DNA of 43,339 bases from Chitinophagales bacterium 33-2. GTDB taxonomy: Bacteria > Bacteroidota > Bacteroidia > Chitinophagales > Chitinophagaceae. Both the position numbers and the translations under genes were made by a program. The DNA is taken from NCBI GenBank assembly GCA_002050435.1, contig MWYV01000013.1:1-43339 (forward strand), read 5' to 3'. The notes under the pieces are model-generated. The model was not told the DNA's origin. It ran no database searches and was given only the letters and a program-made list of their open reading frames with translations. Below, in pieces: positions 8,735 through 17,715 of this stretch; position 1 is the stretch's first letter; each line of letters starts with the position of its first letter.

Positions 8735-9430
8735 TTAGTGAGCTGGTTGATTGTAAAATTGAGCAATGGTGCTGAGGGTCTGTTCCGGATTGGATTTATA
8801 ACTGATGGAATGCTGCTTAAGATAATTCTTTGCATCATTCTTTTTTTCTGGCATCAGGTCAAGCAGTGAATTTTCATTTCGTATTTGATAAGCATTGCCT
8901 CCTTTGAAAGCATAATAGCTTGTGCTGCCTGTAAATTTTTTAACGATACCTGTAGAGGTAACTGTTTCATTCAACAGTTTTTTTCTTTTTGCATATAGCT
9001 GAATGGTGCCGGATTGAAGCACTTCATAATATCCCGCATCCGGATGGTTCTTTGTTTCAGGTTTGGGGAGATTTTCAAATAAATAACCCTGGAAATAAAA
9101 AGCTTTTACTCTTGGTGAGAAAAGCACCACCTGCAGACCATTGGGCTGGCGCACCACAAGTTCTTCCTTAACCAAATCGTACTTCAATTGCACCTTACTG
9201 TACTCCACTCCTTCATAAATTACCCAGCCTTCGCTCCAGTCGCTCACCAGGTAGGCGTAACCTTCAATAGAAGCAGCATAGGGAAGGTGTTCCAATCCAT
9301 TATACAAATTGCTTGCATGAGAGGGATTGGATTGACCAACAAACATTGTTTCAGTTTGCTTCAGGGAATCTGACTGTGAAAAACCGGTTAAAGAAGTGAC
9401 CAGGAAAAAAAGAATCAATTGTACTTTCAT
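8735..9430 (-). CDS. Secreted protein of unknown function, first gene of TonB-receptor operon
   Basis: The 231-residue product has a signal peptide (MKVQLILFFLVTSLTGFSQS) and no lipobox. The mature part has beta-rich segments (VIYEGVEYSKVQLKYDLVKE, LVVRQPNGLQVVLFSP, FYFQGYLFENLPK) and a C-terminal helical part beginning around LLDLMPEKKNDAKNYLKQH. This pattern resembles a type of short secreted protein often seen in Bacteroidota, but I do not recognise a named family. The stop TAA lies one base before the receptor start, so both are almost certainly co-translated. It may assist the receptor in the periplasm. Confidence 0.75.
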   Translation of the reverse strand: MKVQLILFFLVTSLTGFSQSDSLKQTETMFVGQSNPSHASNLYNGLEHLPYAASIEGYAYLVSDWSEGWVIYEGVEYSKVQLKYDLVKEELVVRQPNGLQVVLFSPRVKAFYFQGYLFENLPKPETKNHPDAGYYEVLQSGTIQLYAKRKKLLNETVTSTGIVKKFTGSTSYYAFKGGNAYQIRNENSLLDLMPEKKNDAKNYLKQHSISYKSNPEQTLSTIAQFYNQPAH

Positions 9431-9483
9431 GCAGAAGCTTTATCCATCAACAATTACTGAATCTCCTGTTTTTCAGGGAGTTC

Positions 9484-9519
9484 GCAATTTACCGAAACCC
9501 TGCTATTAGCGGCAATAAA
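9484..9519 (-). promoter_or_regulatory. Weak candidate promoter of the TonB-receptor operon
   Basis: On the minus strand, TTTATTG (9513-9519) and TAAATTGC (9484-9491) are spaced by 21 bases, as in Bacteroidota promoters, but the -7 box matches TAnnTTTG at only 6 of 8 positions. It lies 54-89 bases upstream of the start at 9430. Confidence 0.25.
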
Positions 9520-9599
9520 TAATGTTAAACGGTAAAAAATCGCTCTTTTCCTTCGTTTTTATGAAATGATACTTTAAGACTGCTCCAAAGATTTTCTCC

Positions 9600-12188
9600 T
9601 TAATGGCTAATATTGGTTTGCGGATGCTTTCTCCTGCGTTTCCTGATAAATTTTTCCAGTTCAACTGCATGAAAGATCACTACCGCTACACCAAAGCAAA
9701 AAAGCAGTTCAAAAAATGTGAGTGGTTGTGTTCGGAAGATCTTATTGGCAAAAGGCAGGTAGATCGTTCCCAGTTGTAATAAAGTGGTAAGTAAAACAGC
9801 GCCCAGGAGTGGAAGATTGGAAAACAAACCTCTTTTATAGATCGATTCATAATCACTTCTAATCGCCATCACATGTCCGAGCTGCGAAAAAGCAAGCACG
9901 GTGAATACCATGGTTTGCCAGTGCGCATTTCCCGATTGAATGGCCCAGGCCTGGGTACCCAGTGTTAGCGCCGCCATAAGCATGCCCACCCAGATGATGT
10001 GTGTACCGATACCCTCTGAAAACAAACTTTCATCGGTTCGTCTTGGTGGCCTTTGCATAATATCCTTTTCCGCTTTTTCTGCAGACAATGCAAGACCAGG
10101 CAGGCCATCAGTTACCAGGTTGATCCATAATATATGGATGGGCAATAGAGGAATCGGCAGGCCTACCAGCGGCGCAATAAAAATGGTAAGGATCTCCGCA
10201 CCGTTGCAGGTCATGATGTATTTGACAAACTTTCTGATGTTGTCATAGATCCTTCTACCTTCCTTAATTGCATTTACAATACTGGAGAAATTATCATCCA
10301 GCAAAATCATGTGAGCGGCTTCTTTACTCACATCCGTACCGGTAATGCCCATTGCCACACCGATATTGGCTGCTTTTAAAGAAGGTGCATCATTCACACC
10401 ATCACCAGTCATGGCCACAAAATGGTTTTTCTTTTGCAGCGCCTGTATAATATCCAGCTTCTGGCGCGGACTTACTCTTGCATACACTTTGATCCTTTCC
10501 ACTTTGTCTGCCAGTTCTTCCGCGCTGTACGCTTTCAATTCTCCTCCCGTAATCACCAGTTCATTTGCTCCCAATATGCCGATTTCTTTTGCGATGGCCG
10601 CCGCCGTTTCCTTGTGATCACCGGTGATCATCACTGGATGAATGCCTGCCGCTTTGCATTCTTTTATAGATTCAAATATGGCTGCTCTCGGCGGATCGAT
10701 CATCCCGGCAAGTCCGGCAAACTGCAGCTCTTTTTCAATGGCTTCGGGATCCAGTGATTCTGGAATTTTATCCATCAATTTAAAACCAAAAGCAAGCACC
10801 CTGATACCATTCGCCGCCATGCCGTTTGCTTCTTTTAATATAGCATCACCGTCCTGTCCGTCTTTTAAATTACCAATGATGGATTCAACAGCTCCTTTTG
10901 TAATTAGGAGAAATTGTCCATCGTAATCATGTATGGTGCTCATACATTTCCTGTCGGAATCAAAAGGCAGTTCTTCCTTTCTGGGGTATTGCTGCTCTGC
11001 CTTATCTGCCAGTGATTTTTTTTCCTTTATGATATATTCCACCAGCGCGATCTCTGTTGGATCGCCCATCCATCGGCCTTCCTTATCTTTTTTAACATCA
11101 TGGTTCAGGATCATGGAAAGATCCAGAAGTGAAATATCTTTTTCAGGTTTCAGTTCGGTTTGAAACGGAATGGTTTTTACTACCGTCATTTTATTCTGCG
11201 TAAGTGTACCGGTTTTATCGGAACAGATAAATGTGATAGAGCCCAGGGTTTCAACTGCAGGAAGTTTGCGGATCAGCACCTTTTGTTTCACCAGCCGGTT
11301 GGCCCCTCTTGACAATGAAATGGTGATCAGTGCAGGTAATGCTTCCGGAATGGCAGCCACCGCAAGGGAAATGGCAAGCAAAAGCATGGTAAGCGTTTCT
11401 TCACCTCGGAGAAGGCCAACACCAAAAAGTACCACGCAAATTATGATGATCAGGTAAGAAAGTTTTTTTCCGAAATCATTCATTCTTTTTTGAAGGGGCG
11501 TTTGTGCTTCTTCTTCCTGCAACATTCCTGCAATCTTTCCCAGTTCTGTTTGCATGCCGGTTGCCACCACTATTCCCTTTCCTCTTCCATTGGAAATCAG
11601 CGTACCCTTAAATGCCATGTTCAGTTGGTCGCCTAATGAAGGGTCTTTTTGTTCTAATACTGCTTCGTTCTTATCAATGGCAACAGATTCGCCGGTAAGT
11701 GATGATTCAATGATCCTCAGGGCATGTGTTTCCGTTAAACGCAGATCGGCAGGAACCAGATTGCCTGCTTCCAGCAACACAAGATCACCAGGAACCAGTT
11801 CTTCAGAATTGATGGTGTGGTTCTTTCCCTTCCTTACTACCGTGGTTTGCGGAGTAGCCATTTGCTTTAAGGCTTCCATGGCTTTTTCGGCCCTGTACTC
11901 CTGCACAAAGCCCAAAATGGCATTCAGCAATACAATAACAAGGATGATAATGGTATCCGTAACATCTCCGGCAATGCCGGCAATGATGGCTGCTGCGATC
12001 AATACAAGGATCATGAAATCCCTGAATTGCAAAATAAAAAGAAGCCACATGGGTTTCTTCTTTTTTTCCTCAAGACTGTTGGGTCCCGTCTCTTTGCGGA
12101 TACTGAGCACTTCTTCTTCATCGAGGCCTTCCTCCGAAGTCGAAAATTTTTTATAAACAGCCTGGAGATCTAAATTAAAATCATTCAT
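9600..12188 (-). CDS. Cation-translocating P-type ATPase, Ca2+ (P2) type
   Basis: The 862-residue inner-membrane pump has an N-terminal cation-ATPase domain, actuator motif TGES (165-168), the M4 ion-site motif PEALP (281-285, the PEGLP position of Ca pumps), the phosphorylation motif DKTGT (324-328), the hinge TGDGVNDAP in the P domain, and six C-terminal membrane helices. This fits P2A/P2B calcium-transporting ATPases exporting Ca2+ from the cytoplasm; Mn2+ or Na+ cannot be excluded from sequence alone. The gene lies 32 bases after the universal stress protein gene and is probably co-transcribed with it. Confidence 0.93.
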   Translation of the reverse strand: MNDFNLDLQAVYKKFSTSEEGLDEEEVLSIRKETGPNSLEEKKKKPMWLLFILQFRDFMILVLIAAAIIAGIAGDVTDTIIILVIVLLNAILGFVQEYRAEKAMEALKQMATPQTTVVRKGKNHTINSEELVPGDLVLLEAGNLVPADLRLTETHALRIIESSLTGESVAIDKNEAVLEQKDPSLGDQLNMAFKGTLISNGRGKGIVVATGMQTELGKIAGMLQEEEAQTPLQKRMNDFGKKLSYLIIIICVVLFGVGLLRGEETLTMLLLAISLAVAAIPEALPALITISLSRGANRLVKQKVLIRKLPAVETLGSITFICSDKTGTLTQNKMTVVKTIPFQTELKPEKDISLLDLSMILNHDVKKDKEGRWMGDPTEIALVEYIIKEKKSLADKAEQQYPRKEELPFDSDRKCMSTIHDYDGQFLLITKGAVESIIGNLKDGQDGDAILKEANGMAANGIRVLAFGFKLMDKIPESLDPEAIEKELQFAGLAGMIDPPRAAIFESIKECKAAGIHPVMITGDHKETAAAIAKEIGILGANELVITGGELKAYSAEELADKVERIKVYARVSPRQKLDIIQALQKKNHFVAMTGDGVNDAPSLKAANIGVAMGITGTDVSKEAAHMILLDDNFSSIVNAIKEGRRIYDNIRKFVKYIMTCNGAEILTIFIAPLVGLPIPLLPIHILWINLVTDGLPGLALSAEKAEKDIMQRPPRRTDESLFSEGIGTHIIWVGMLMAALTLGTQAWAIQSGNAHWQTMVFTVLAFSQLGHVMAIRSDYESIYKRGLFSNLPLLGAVLLTTLLQLGTIYLPFANKIFRTQPLTFFELLFCFGVAVVIFHAVELEKFIRKRRRKHPQTNISH

Positions 12189-12220
12189 AACTAATGCAGC
12201 ACAATCTCCATCTTTTTTCT

Positions 12221-13084
12221 TTATTCAGATACAACCACAGCAGGAATGGAGAGTATGGGAATTTTAGAGTGAAAGGCCATCTTTCTTGTAACGCTTTGCT
12301 GAAAAAGGCGCTCTAAAAATGATTTCTTGTGAGAGATCAATGCAATCATCCCGATGTTATTTCTAAGACTGTACAATTCAATTGAATCTTCAAGGCTTTC
12401 TCCTTCTATAACATGTGAAACAATCGAAAGCCGGGGATAATGCTGGTGGAGAAAAGTTTTGTATTGTTCCATCTTAGCCATGTTACCTACATAATCTGCG
12501 GCATCAGCATTCGCTTTATCAATAAACACCACTACATGAAGGGTACAACCAAGCAGTTTTACCAGGTTCATGAGCGGGTTGGTAAGCGTAAGGTCTTTTT
12601 CAAAACTATTTGTGGCCAGAAGAATATTTTGAGGAGCGTCGGGTACATGATCTGTAGGGATGGCCAGCACCGGAACTTTGGATGCAGACATAACAGAAGT
12701 AGCCACACTTCCCATCACAACAGCTTTAATTCCAGAAGCACCCTGGGTGCCCATAACTACAAGGTCAATATCTTTTTCCGTTGAATATTTGATTACTGCC
12801 GCGGCAACGCCTGCCTGTGCATCAATGGTAGTGATAAAAGAACAACCTGGATAATTTTTTTGTAGCAGCGACCTGAGGGTATTAATGCGTTCTTTATTTT
12901 CATCAAGTACCAGGTTATTGTATTTCTCGTACATGGAAACAGGCTGGTAAAAAGCCTCATGTCCCATTTCTGCGGCATGCAACAGGTGCACTTTTGCACC
13001 ACGCTTCAAAGCAATTTCACAACCATACATGGTCGCCTTAAGTGCATTATCTGAGAAATCTGTTGGTACCAGTATGTTTTTCAT
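12221..13084 (-). CDS. Universal stress protein, two tandem Usp domains
   Basis: The 287-residue cytoplasmic protein starts MKNILVPTDFSDNALKA and carries the Usp ATP-binding pattern GTQGASGIKAVVMGSVATSV near residue 115-140. A second, more divergent Usp domain (about 150-285, beginning ILLATNSFEKD) lacks a clear glycine loop. Tandem Usp proteins of this kind are common in Bacteroidota and respond to starvation or low oxygen. The ATPase gene follows in the same direction, so the pair probably forms a stress-related operon. Confidence 0.9.
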   Translation of the reverse strand: MKNILVPTDFSDNALKATMYGCEIALKRGAKVHLLHAAEMGHEAFYQPVSMYEKYNNLVLDENKERINTLRSLLQKNYPGCSFITTIDAQAGVAAAVIKYSTEKDIDLVVMGTQGASGIKAVVMGSVATSVMSASKVPVLAIPTDHVPDAPQNILLATNSFEKDLTLTNPLMNLVKLLGCTLHVVVFIDKANADAADYVGNMAKMEQYKTFLHQHYPRLSIVSHVIEGESLEDSIELYSLRNNIGMIALISHKKSFLERLFQQSVTRKMAFHSKIPILSIPAVVVSE

Positions 13085-13156
13085 ATAAAAGCTTTTGGTC
13101 GGAAATAATTGGGAAGCAACTATGAATATTGATTATTATCAATCCAGGTTATGAGT

Positions 13157-13189
13157 TTTGCATAATTTAAGTCCACGTCCTTAAATTTG
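13157..13189 (+). promoter_or_regulatory. Promoter of the ecsC-like gene (TTTG-N21-TAAATTTG)
   Basis: TTTG at 13157-13160 and TAAATTTG at 13182-13189 match the Bacteroidota -33/-7 consensus with ideal 21-base spacing. Transcription would begin near 13196, about 14 bases before the ATG at 13210. Confidence 0.65.
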
Positions 13190-13209
13190 ATGCAGGTTAA
13201 AGATAAGCA

Positions 13210-13938
13210 ATGGAGTACGAACAAAAAGCCTTCAATGAGATGCGGCTGTGGCAGCAGCAAATGGTGCGTGATCCTTCTTTGCTGAATGGTCTTTCAAAGA
13301 AGCTGCAGAAGAAGATTAATAGCTACATTCCCGAAAAACTTCATCGCGCCATTACATCAACCATAAAACAAATGATCCGCGGTGTGTTGTTTGGTGTAAA
13401 ACTGGCAGCACGGGAACCTGCTGCGATCATTACATTAAAGGAAACTGAAGAAGCCGCGGAACTGATCATCAAAAAACACAGAAAAACCGGGGCGGTGGAA
13501 GGTGGCATTACAGGTGCCGGCGGTATTTTAATGGGATTAGCAGATTTTCCGCTATTGATCGGCATCAAGTTTAAAATGCTTTTTGATCTTGCAGCAGTGT
13601 ATGGATTTGACGTAAGGGATTACAGGGAGCGGGTTTACCTGCTGTATATTTTCCAACTGGCTTTCAGCAGCCAGGAACACAGAAAGCAGATCTTTCAGCA
13701 GATCGAAAACTGGGAAACTTTAAAACAAAACCTTCCTGAAAACATCAATGATTTCGACTGGCGTTCTTTTCAACAGGAATACCGTGACTATATCGACCTG
13801 GTTAAAATGGCGCAACTGATCCCGGGTATTGGTGCTGTTGTAGGTGTGATTGCCAATTACAGCCTGCTGAACAAATTGGGCAGCACAGCTATGAATTGTT
13901 ACCGCATGCGCCTTTATGAAAGCGGCAATAAACCATAA
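13210..13938 (+). CDS. EcsC family protein
   Basis: The 242-residue product matches the EcsC family. It has an N-terminal helical part, a central glycine-rich hydrophobic section (EGGITGAGGILMGLADFPLL, about 97-116) and the following KFKMLFDLAAVYGFD, then a C-terminal hydrophobic segment around PGIGAVVGVIANYSLLN. EcsC is named for the Bacillus ecsABC locus, but its biochemical role is unclear; membrane association is likely. It has its own promoter and runs convergently into the DUF92 gene, overlapping it by 25 bases. Confidence 0.85.
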   Translation: MEYEQKAFNEMRLWQQQMVRDPSLLNGLSKKLQKKINSYIPEKLHRAITSTIKQMIRGVLFGVKLAAREPAAIITLKETEEAAELIIKKHRKTGAVEGGITGAGGILMGLADFPLLIGIKFKMLFDLAAVYGFDVRDYRERVYLLYIFQLAFSSQEHRKQIFQQIENWETLKQNLPENINDFDWRSFQQEYRDYIDLVKMAQLIPGIGAVVGVIANYSLLNKLGSTAMNCYRMRLYESGNKP

Positions 13939-14630
13939 AGCAGGACAGCTATAACTGATGCAAAGCAGGTATTTAAAAAATTTACAGCATTGTTACCCAG
14001 CTTACCATCGCGCTCCAGTGTTGCTCCCAATAATGAATCAAAAAGATTACCCATCATTCCTGCAATGATGATAATAAAAAAAACGGTGTTAAACCCATGT
14101 ATCAAAACATAAATGGATCCGATCACCACACTGGCTAACAAACCCCAGGCAGTTCCTTCCAGGCTCACCACTCCGTTATCACCTTTTTTGGCAGGTTGAA
14201 AGTCCAGTATGTTGAAAAACTTTTTGCCATGAACCATTCCCATTTCGGAGGAAATGGTATCCGCACTTGCTGAAGATAAAACTGAATAGATAATGATGAT
14301 GACCAAATGGTGGTCTGAAAAAAAAGAAACAACACCTGCCAGGGCGGCTATGCCGGCATTTGCCCATACCTGGAAAGCATCGCGCGGTTGGTGCGAAGTC
14401 TGCAAAAACCTTTGCTTGACAGATCGCCTGTAGGATGTGGCAAGTGTGGCCATTACAAAAAAACTGCTCATGGAAATGAATCCACCCACACCGGCACCGC
14501 AATAAATAAAAAATGTAATGATTCCACCAGATACACTGCCTGCAATGCTTAATTTTCGGAAGGTCACGGCACCATACATTCCGGCTAATACAATAATGAG
14601 CAATATGATTTCCCTGAAATCCATCTCCAA
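13914..14630 (-). CDS. DUF92 (TMEM19-like) integral membrane protein
   Basis: The 238-residue protein consists mostly of hydrophobic helices (about six). It carries the DUF92 signatures DTISSEMGMVHGKKFF, GDNGVVSLEGTAWGLLAS and a C-terminal MGNLFDSLLGATLE. Eukaryotic and plant relatives include TMEM19 and phytyl-phosphate kinase VTE6, so a lipid-phosphate related role is possible but unproven here. Its 3' end overlaps ecsC antisense by 25 bases. Confidence 0.88.
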   Translation of the reverse strand: MEMDFREIILLIIVLAGMYGAVTFRKLSIAGSVSGGIITFFIYCGAGVGGFISMSSFFVMATLATSYRRSVKQRFLQTSHQPRDAFQVWANAGIAALAGVVSFFSDHHLVIIIIYSVLSSASADTISSEMGMVHGKKFFNILDFQPAKKGDNGVVSLEGTAWGLLASVVIGSIYVLIHGFNTVFFIIIIAGMMGNLFDSLLGATLERDGKLGNNAVNFLNTCFASVIAVLLYGLLPLS

Positions 14631-14670
14631 AATAATGAACTAAGTTTTTTATAGGCTGTTTACTTACAGG

Positions 14671-15132
14671 TCAGTGTTTTTTTACAATATCCCTGACAAT
14701 GGAAACATGATGATTTGTATGAACATATAAAAACCTTCGGGTAGGTTTCAGATTTAAATTTCCAAAATAGGGATGATCAAAAAAATGGTTGACACTTAAT
14801 GTATCTAATAACAGGATGCTTCCTTTTGCATGATCTGCCTGTAATTGTAAATTTTCTACCGTAAACTCATTTTTGGGTTGAACTGATAACGGTGCCCTTC
14901 CCTTTCCTCTGGGTATTTTTCCAAAAAGCAAAATCACTGATTTTAATAATCCTGATTTTGGATGGTATTGCCCAGGATTTGATTTGCTGATCATATTGAT
15001 CACCTGCTCCATTGTGAGAAACGAATGAGCAATATGCCAGCCAACAGAAGCTTTTGAAATGTCCGGGTGCACTAAATGGTGGTGAGGAATGTTTTCTTCA
15101 AGCGCAAGTATTAAACGGTTTAATGGATCCAT
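14671..15132 (-). CDS. DUF1569 protein of the DinB-like superfamily
   Basis: The 153-residue protein has the DUF1569 pattern: KASVGWHIAHSFLTMEQV with His33 and His36, the IPRGKGRAP segment, HPYFGNLNL, and a C-terminal YVHTNHHVSIVRDI with His138, His141 and His142. DinB-superfamily proteins are four-helix bundles that bind a metal through such histidines; some are thiol-dependent transferases, including bacillithiol transferases. DUF1569 members have no established substrate. It lies alone between DUF92 and a divergent DUF4112 gene. Confidence 0.82.
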   Translation of the reverse strand: MDPLNRLILALEENIPHHHLVHPDISKASVGWHIAHSFLTMEQVINMISKSNPGQYHPKSGLLKSVILLFGKIPRGKGRAPLSVQPKNEFTVENLQLQADHAKGSILLLDTLSVNHFFDHPYFGNLNLKPTRRFLYVHTNHHVSIVRDIVKKH

Positions 15133-15192
15133 CGGTAAAAGTTAAATTAAATCTGAATCTTTTGCCGGTATGATTTTCGTTTATCATCCTGT

Positions 15193-15660
15193 ATGGCAAA
15201 ATCTTCAGCACCTGTTTCTTACCCGGTATCACTAAGGCACATGGACAAACTGGCCAGGTGGATGGATGCACGCTTTACAATTCCGGGCACCAGTATCAGG
15301 TTTGGACTGGATGGCATCCTTGGACTGGTGCCAGGTGCAGGCGACATATCAACACTTGCCGTATCAGGTTACATGATTGCGATCATGGCGCGTAATGGTG
15401 CCGGTGGATATGTGCTGGCGCGCATGATCCTGAATGTTACCATTGATGCGGTTTTTGGAGCAATTCCTTTTATAGGCGATATATTCGATTTTGCATGGAA
15501 AGCAAATATGAAAAACATGCGACTGATGAACAAATACTACCAGGAAGGCCGTTACCGCGGCAGCGCATGGAAGGTGATTCTTCCAATTTTGCTTTTATTA
15601 ACGCTCATCATCAGTGCAGGAATTTACCTGGCTTACAAAGCCATTGTCTGGATCTTCTAA
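15193..15660 (+). CDS. DUF4112 membrane protein
   Basis: The 155-residue protein shows the DUF4112 core: LARWMDARFTIPGTSIRFG, then GILGLVPGAGDISTLAVSGY and FGAIPFIGDIFDFAWKANMKN, two Gly-Pro hairpins of pore-like character. A C-terminal transmembrane helix follows a basic stretch (KVILPILLLLTLIISAG). The function is unknown; it is a small inner-membrane protein. It is the only plus-strand gene in this stretch and is followed by the oppositely directed SDR gene 11 bases later. Confidence 0.85.
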   Translation: MAKSSAPVSYPVSLRHMDKLARWMDARFTIPGTSIRFGLDGILGLVPGAGDISTLAVSGYMIAIMARNGAGGYVLARMILNVTIDAVFGAIPFIGDIFDFAWKANMKNMRLMNKYYQEGRYRGSAWKVILPILLLLTLIISAGIYLAYKAIVWIF

Positions 15661-15671
15661 TTCATTATTAT

Positions 15672-16388
15672 TTAAGGATTCGTTGAAAATATGCTGGACT
15701 CTTTGACAAAAACCCTTGGATGCAATTTTAATTGCGCTATGATCAGTTCAGCAATATCTTCAGGATGCATGATGCGTTCGGCGTCACCAGTGATCAATTG
15801 AAGGTCTTCGGCAAGATCAGTGACGACCGTACTGGGGGCCATGGCAGTTACCCGAATGTTATGCTTGCGCACCTCTTGCATCAAACTTTCAGACAATCCA
15901 AAAACACCAAATTTGGAAGCACTGTATGCGCTTGTTGTCGCACTGCCTGATCTTCCGGCAGTAGAAGAAATATTGATGATGTCACCTGATTTTTTATCTA
16001 TCATATTTTGCAAAACAGCACGCGTGGCATAATATACTCCAAATAGGTTTACCCTAACCTGGTTTTCCCAATCTTCGGGCTCAAGCTCCAGGAATTTTCC
16101 AAATGTGGCCGTTCCTGCATTATTCACCAGAATATCGATCACACCCAGGTCATCCTGTATTTTTATTATGGCGCCTTCCAATTCCACACGGTTACTTACA
16201 TCGGCAGTTGCAAAAGAAGCACCTACACCCATGGCCTTAATTTGTTCCGCTACCTGCTTAATTTCTTTTTCTGTCCGGGCAATCAAACCCACATGAACAC
16301 CTTCAGCAGATAATGCTCTTGCAATTGCCCTACCAATACCCTTTCCGGCACCTGTAACTAGTGCCACTTTTCCTTTCAATGATTGCAT
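15672..16388 (-). CDS. Short-chain dehydrogenase/reductase, FabG-like
   Basis: The 238-residue cytoplasmic enzyme is a classical SDR. It has the cofactor loop TGAGKGIG (12-19), the NNAG motif (89-92), catalytic Ser about 141/142, and YSASK with Tyr155 and Lys159. The family reduces keto groups with NAD(P)H; closest in kind are 3-oxoacyl-ACP reductase-like enzymes, but the substrate cannot be read from the sequence. It is not in a fatty-acid gene cluster, so a FabG housekeeping role is not assumed. Confidence 0.9.
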   Translation of the reverse strand: MQSLKGKVALVTGAGKGIGRAIARALSAEGVHVGLIARTEKEIKQVAEQIKAMGVGASFATADVSNRVELEGAIIKIQDDLGVIDILVNNAGTATFGKFLELEPEDWENQVRVNLFGVYYATRAVLQNMIDKKSGDIINISSTAGRSGSATTSAYSASKFGVFGLSESLMQEVRKHNIRVTAMAPSTVVTDLAEDLQLITGDAERIMHPEDIAELIIAQLKLHPRVFVKESSIFSTNP

Positions 16389-16525
16389 ATAAAATATTTG
16401 TATTGTTCTTAGTCAAAACTTTTCCCTTTTATTTCAATACTAACTAAAAACAAAAATGCAGCTCAGATATCTGGCCAAATCCAATGAATTATTGATCAAT
16501 TCAAAATTATAGAATATACATTAAT

Positions 16526-17671
16526 TCATTCGGTGCCAGCATTAGCATTCAGTGGGGAAGCGGAAACCGTGCCGATCTCCACCTGCTTAACAATATTAAA
16601 TGGTGTTTGAACCAGTTGTCCATCCGGGAGTTCAGCAATGTATCCTTTGGCATCTACTGCCAGCGGTACCAAAATTGTGTTAGCCTTTAGGGGTAACCCA
16701 TTCAAAGTTTTATGTGCTTTCGTAAGCTGAAGATGCTTTTCAATTTTTTTCTTTTGAACAGCAGCAGCCTGTTTAACTATTTTGTTGATAAAGGGCAAAG
16801 GATCTGTCGCTCCACCATAACCATAGACTCCAAAATGCAGGTGTGGTTGTGTGGTTTGAGCATTCCCGGTATTCCCTACTGTACCAATCGTATCTCCTGC
16901 TTTCACTGAAGCACCCGGTTGAATCAATTGTTCATCGAGATGCGCATAATATAGGGAGATATTTCGTCCTGCGGGACGAAGCCATATCGTTTTACCGCCA
17001 ATGCCTCCATCGCGCACAGCTGTGATCATTCCATCGGAAGCAGCAACAACCGGCGTTCCTTTTGGAGCAAATATGTCTATACCCTCATGATTGCGTTTTC
17101 CACCATCGCGTGCTGCACCCCAGAAACTTCCAGCTTTGGCCATGCTGCCGGAAACCGGATAAGCCAATGACGGCCCGACGGCAACAGACAAACTATAATT
17201 CCCTGACATAAAGAGTTCTGGTTGTAGTTTCAAAACAAAATCTGCCTCTTCATCCACATTAAATGTAAAACTAGCATTTGCGGTATCGGCAGTAAACACC
17301 AGGGATTGTCCCGATGCATCCAATTTATATATATCAGCGAATAATATAAATGCTGCCTCTGATGATTTATCAATTGAGAACTTTAGTTGTTCTCCTCTTT
17401 TCGCATGAAACTGCAAACCCATGGCCCGGGGTTTATCGGCATGAAAACTACCATGCTGCTTGTAGGGCACCTGCACCAGGTAAGGATGCTCAACCGCCGA
17501 CCTGGATGCTGCAAGCCATTGACGCCCTTCCGGGGTTTTCTGGTAGCGATTTTCTACTTTTTCCGCATACCGCTCAGAGGCGGATTTCTTATTAAAAATC
17601 CCCAATGATGGGCTATTGCAGGAATAGGTGAAAATACAAGTGATGAAAAGAATGGCAAACAGTTTTTGCAT
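16526..17671 (-). CDS. M23 family metallopeptidase lipoprotein (LytM-type)
   Basis: Starting at 17671 (MQKLFAILFITCIFTYSC, lipoprotein signal with Cys18) the protein has 381 residues; an upstream ATG at 17689 is in frame but less likely. After a beta-rich region (about 70-165) comes an M23 domain with HEGID (His195, Asp199), YYAH (His244) and HLHFG (His277 and His279), a complete zinc site, so it should be an active peptidoglycan endopeptidase rather than an EnvC-type degenerate activator. It is divergent from the flippase gene, 44 bases apart, at the edge of the glycan locus. Confidence 0.9.
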   Translation of the reverse strand: MQKLFAILFITCIFTYSCNSPSLGIFNKKSASERYAEKVENRYQKTPEGRQWLAASRSAVEHPYLVQVPYKQHGSFHADKPRAMGLQFHAKRGEQLKFSIDKSSEAAFILFADIYKLDASGQSLVFTADTANASFTFNVDEEADFVLKLQPELFMSGNYSLSVAVGPSLAYPVSGSMAKAGSFWGAARDGGKRNHEGIDIFAPKGTPVVAASDGMITAVRDGGIGGKTIWLRPAGRNISLYYAHLDEQLIQPGASVKAGDTIGTVGNTGNAQTTQPHLHFGVYGYGGATDPLPFINKIVKQAAAVQKKKIEKHLQLTKAHKTLNGLPLKANTILVPLAVDAKGYIAELPDGQLVQTPFNIVKQVEIGTVSASPLNANAGTE

Positions 17672-17715
17672 AGGTCTGACAATGTGCAAACATCAATCCC
17701 AGATTCGTGAAGAAA

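Noticed and set aside
8734..8838. 35-residue upstream extension of the TonB receptor
   Set aside because: It lies inside the upstream gene's coding end and precedes a clear signal peptide starting at 8733.
9463..9480. Hairpin CTCCTG/CAGGGAG in the leader of the TonB-receptor operon
   Set aside because: The arms are short with a bulge and no T tract follows; no known riboswitch or attenuator pattern was recognised.
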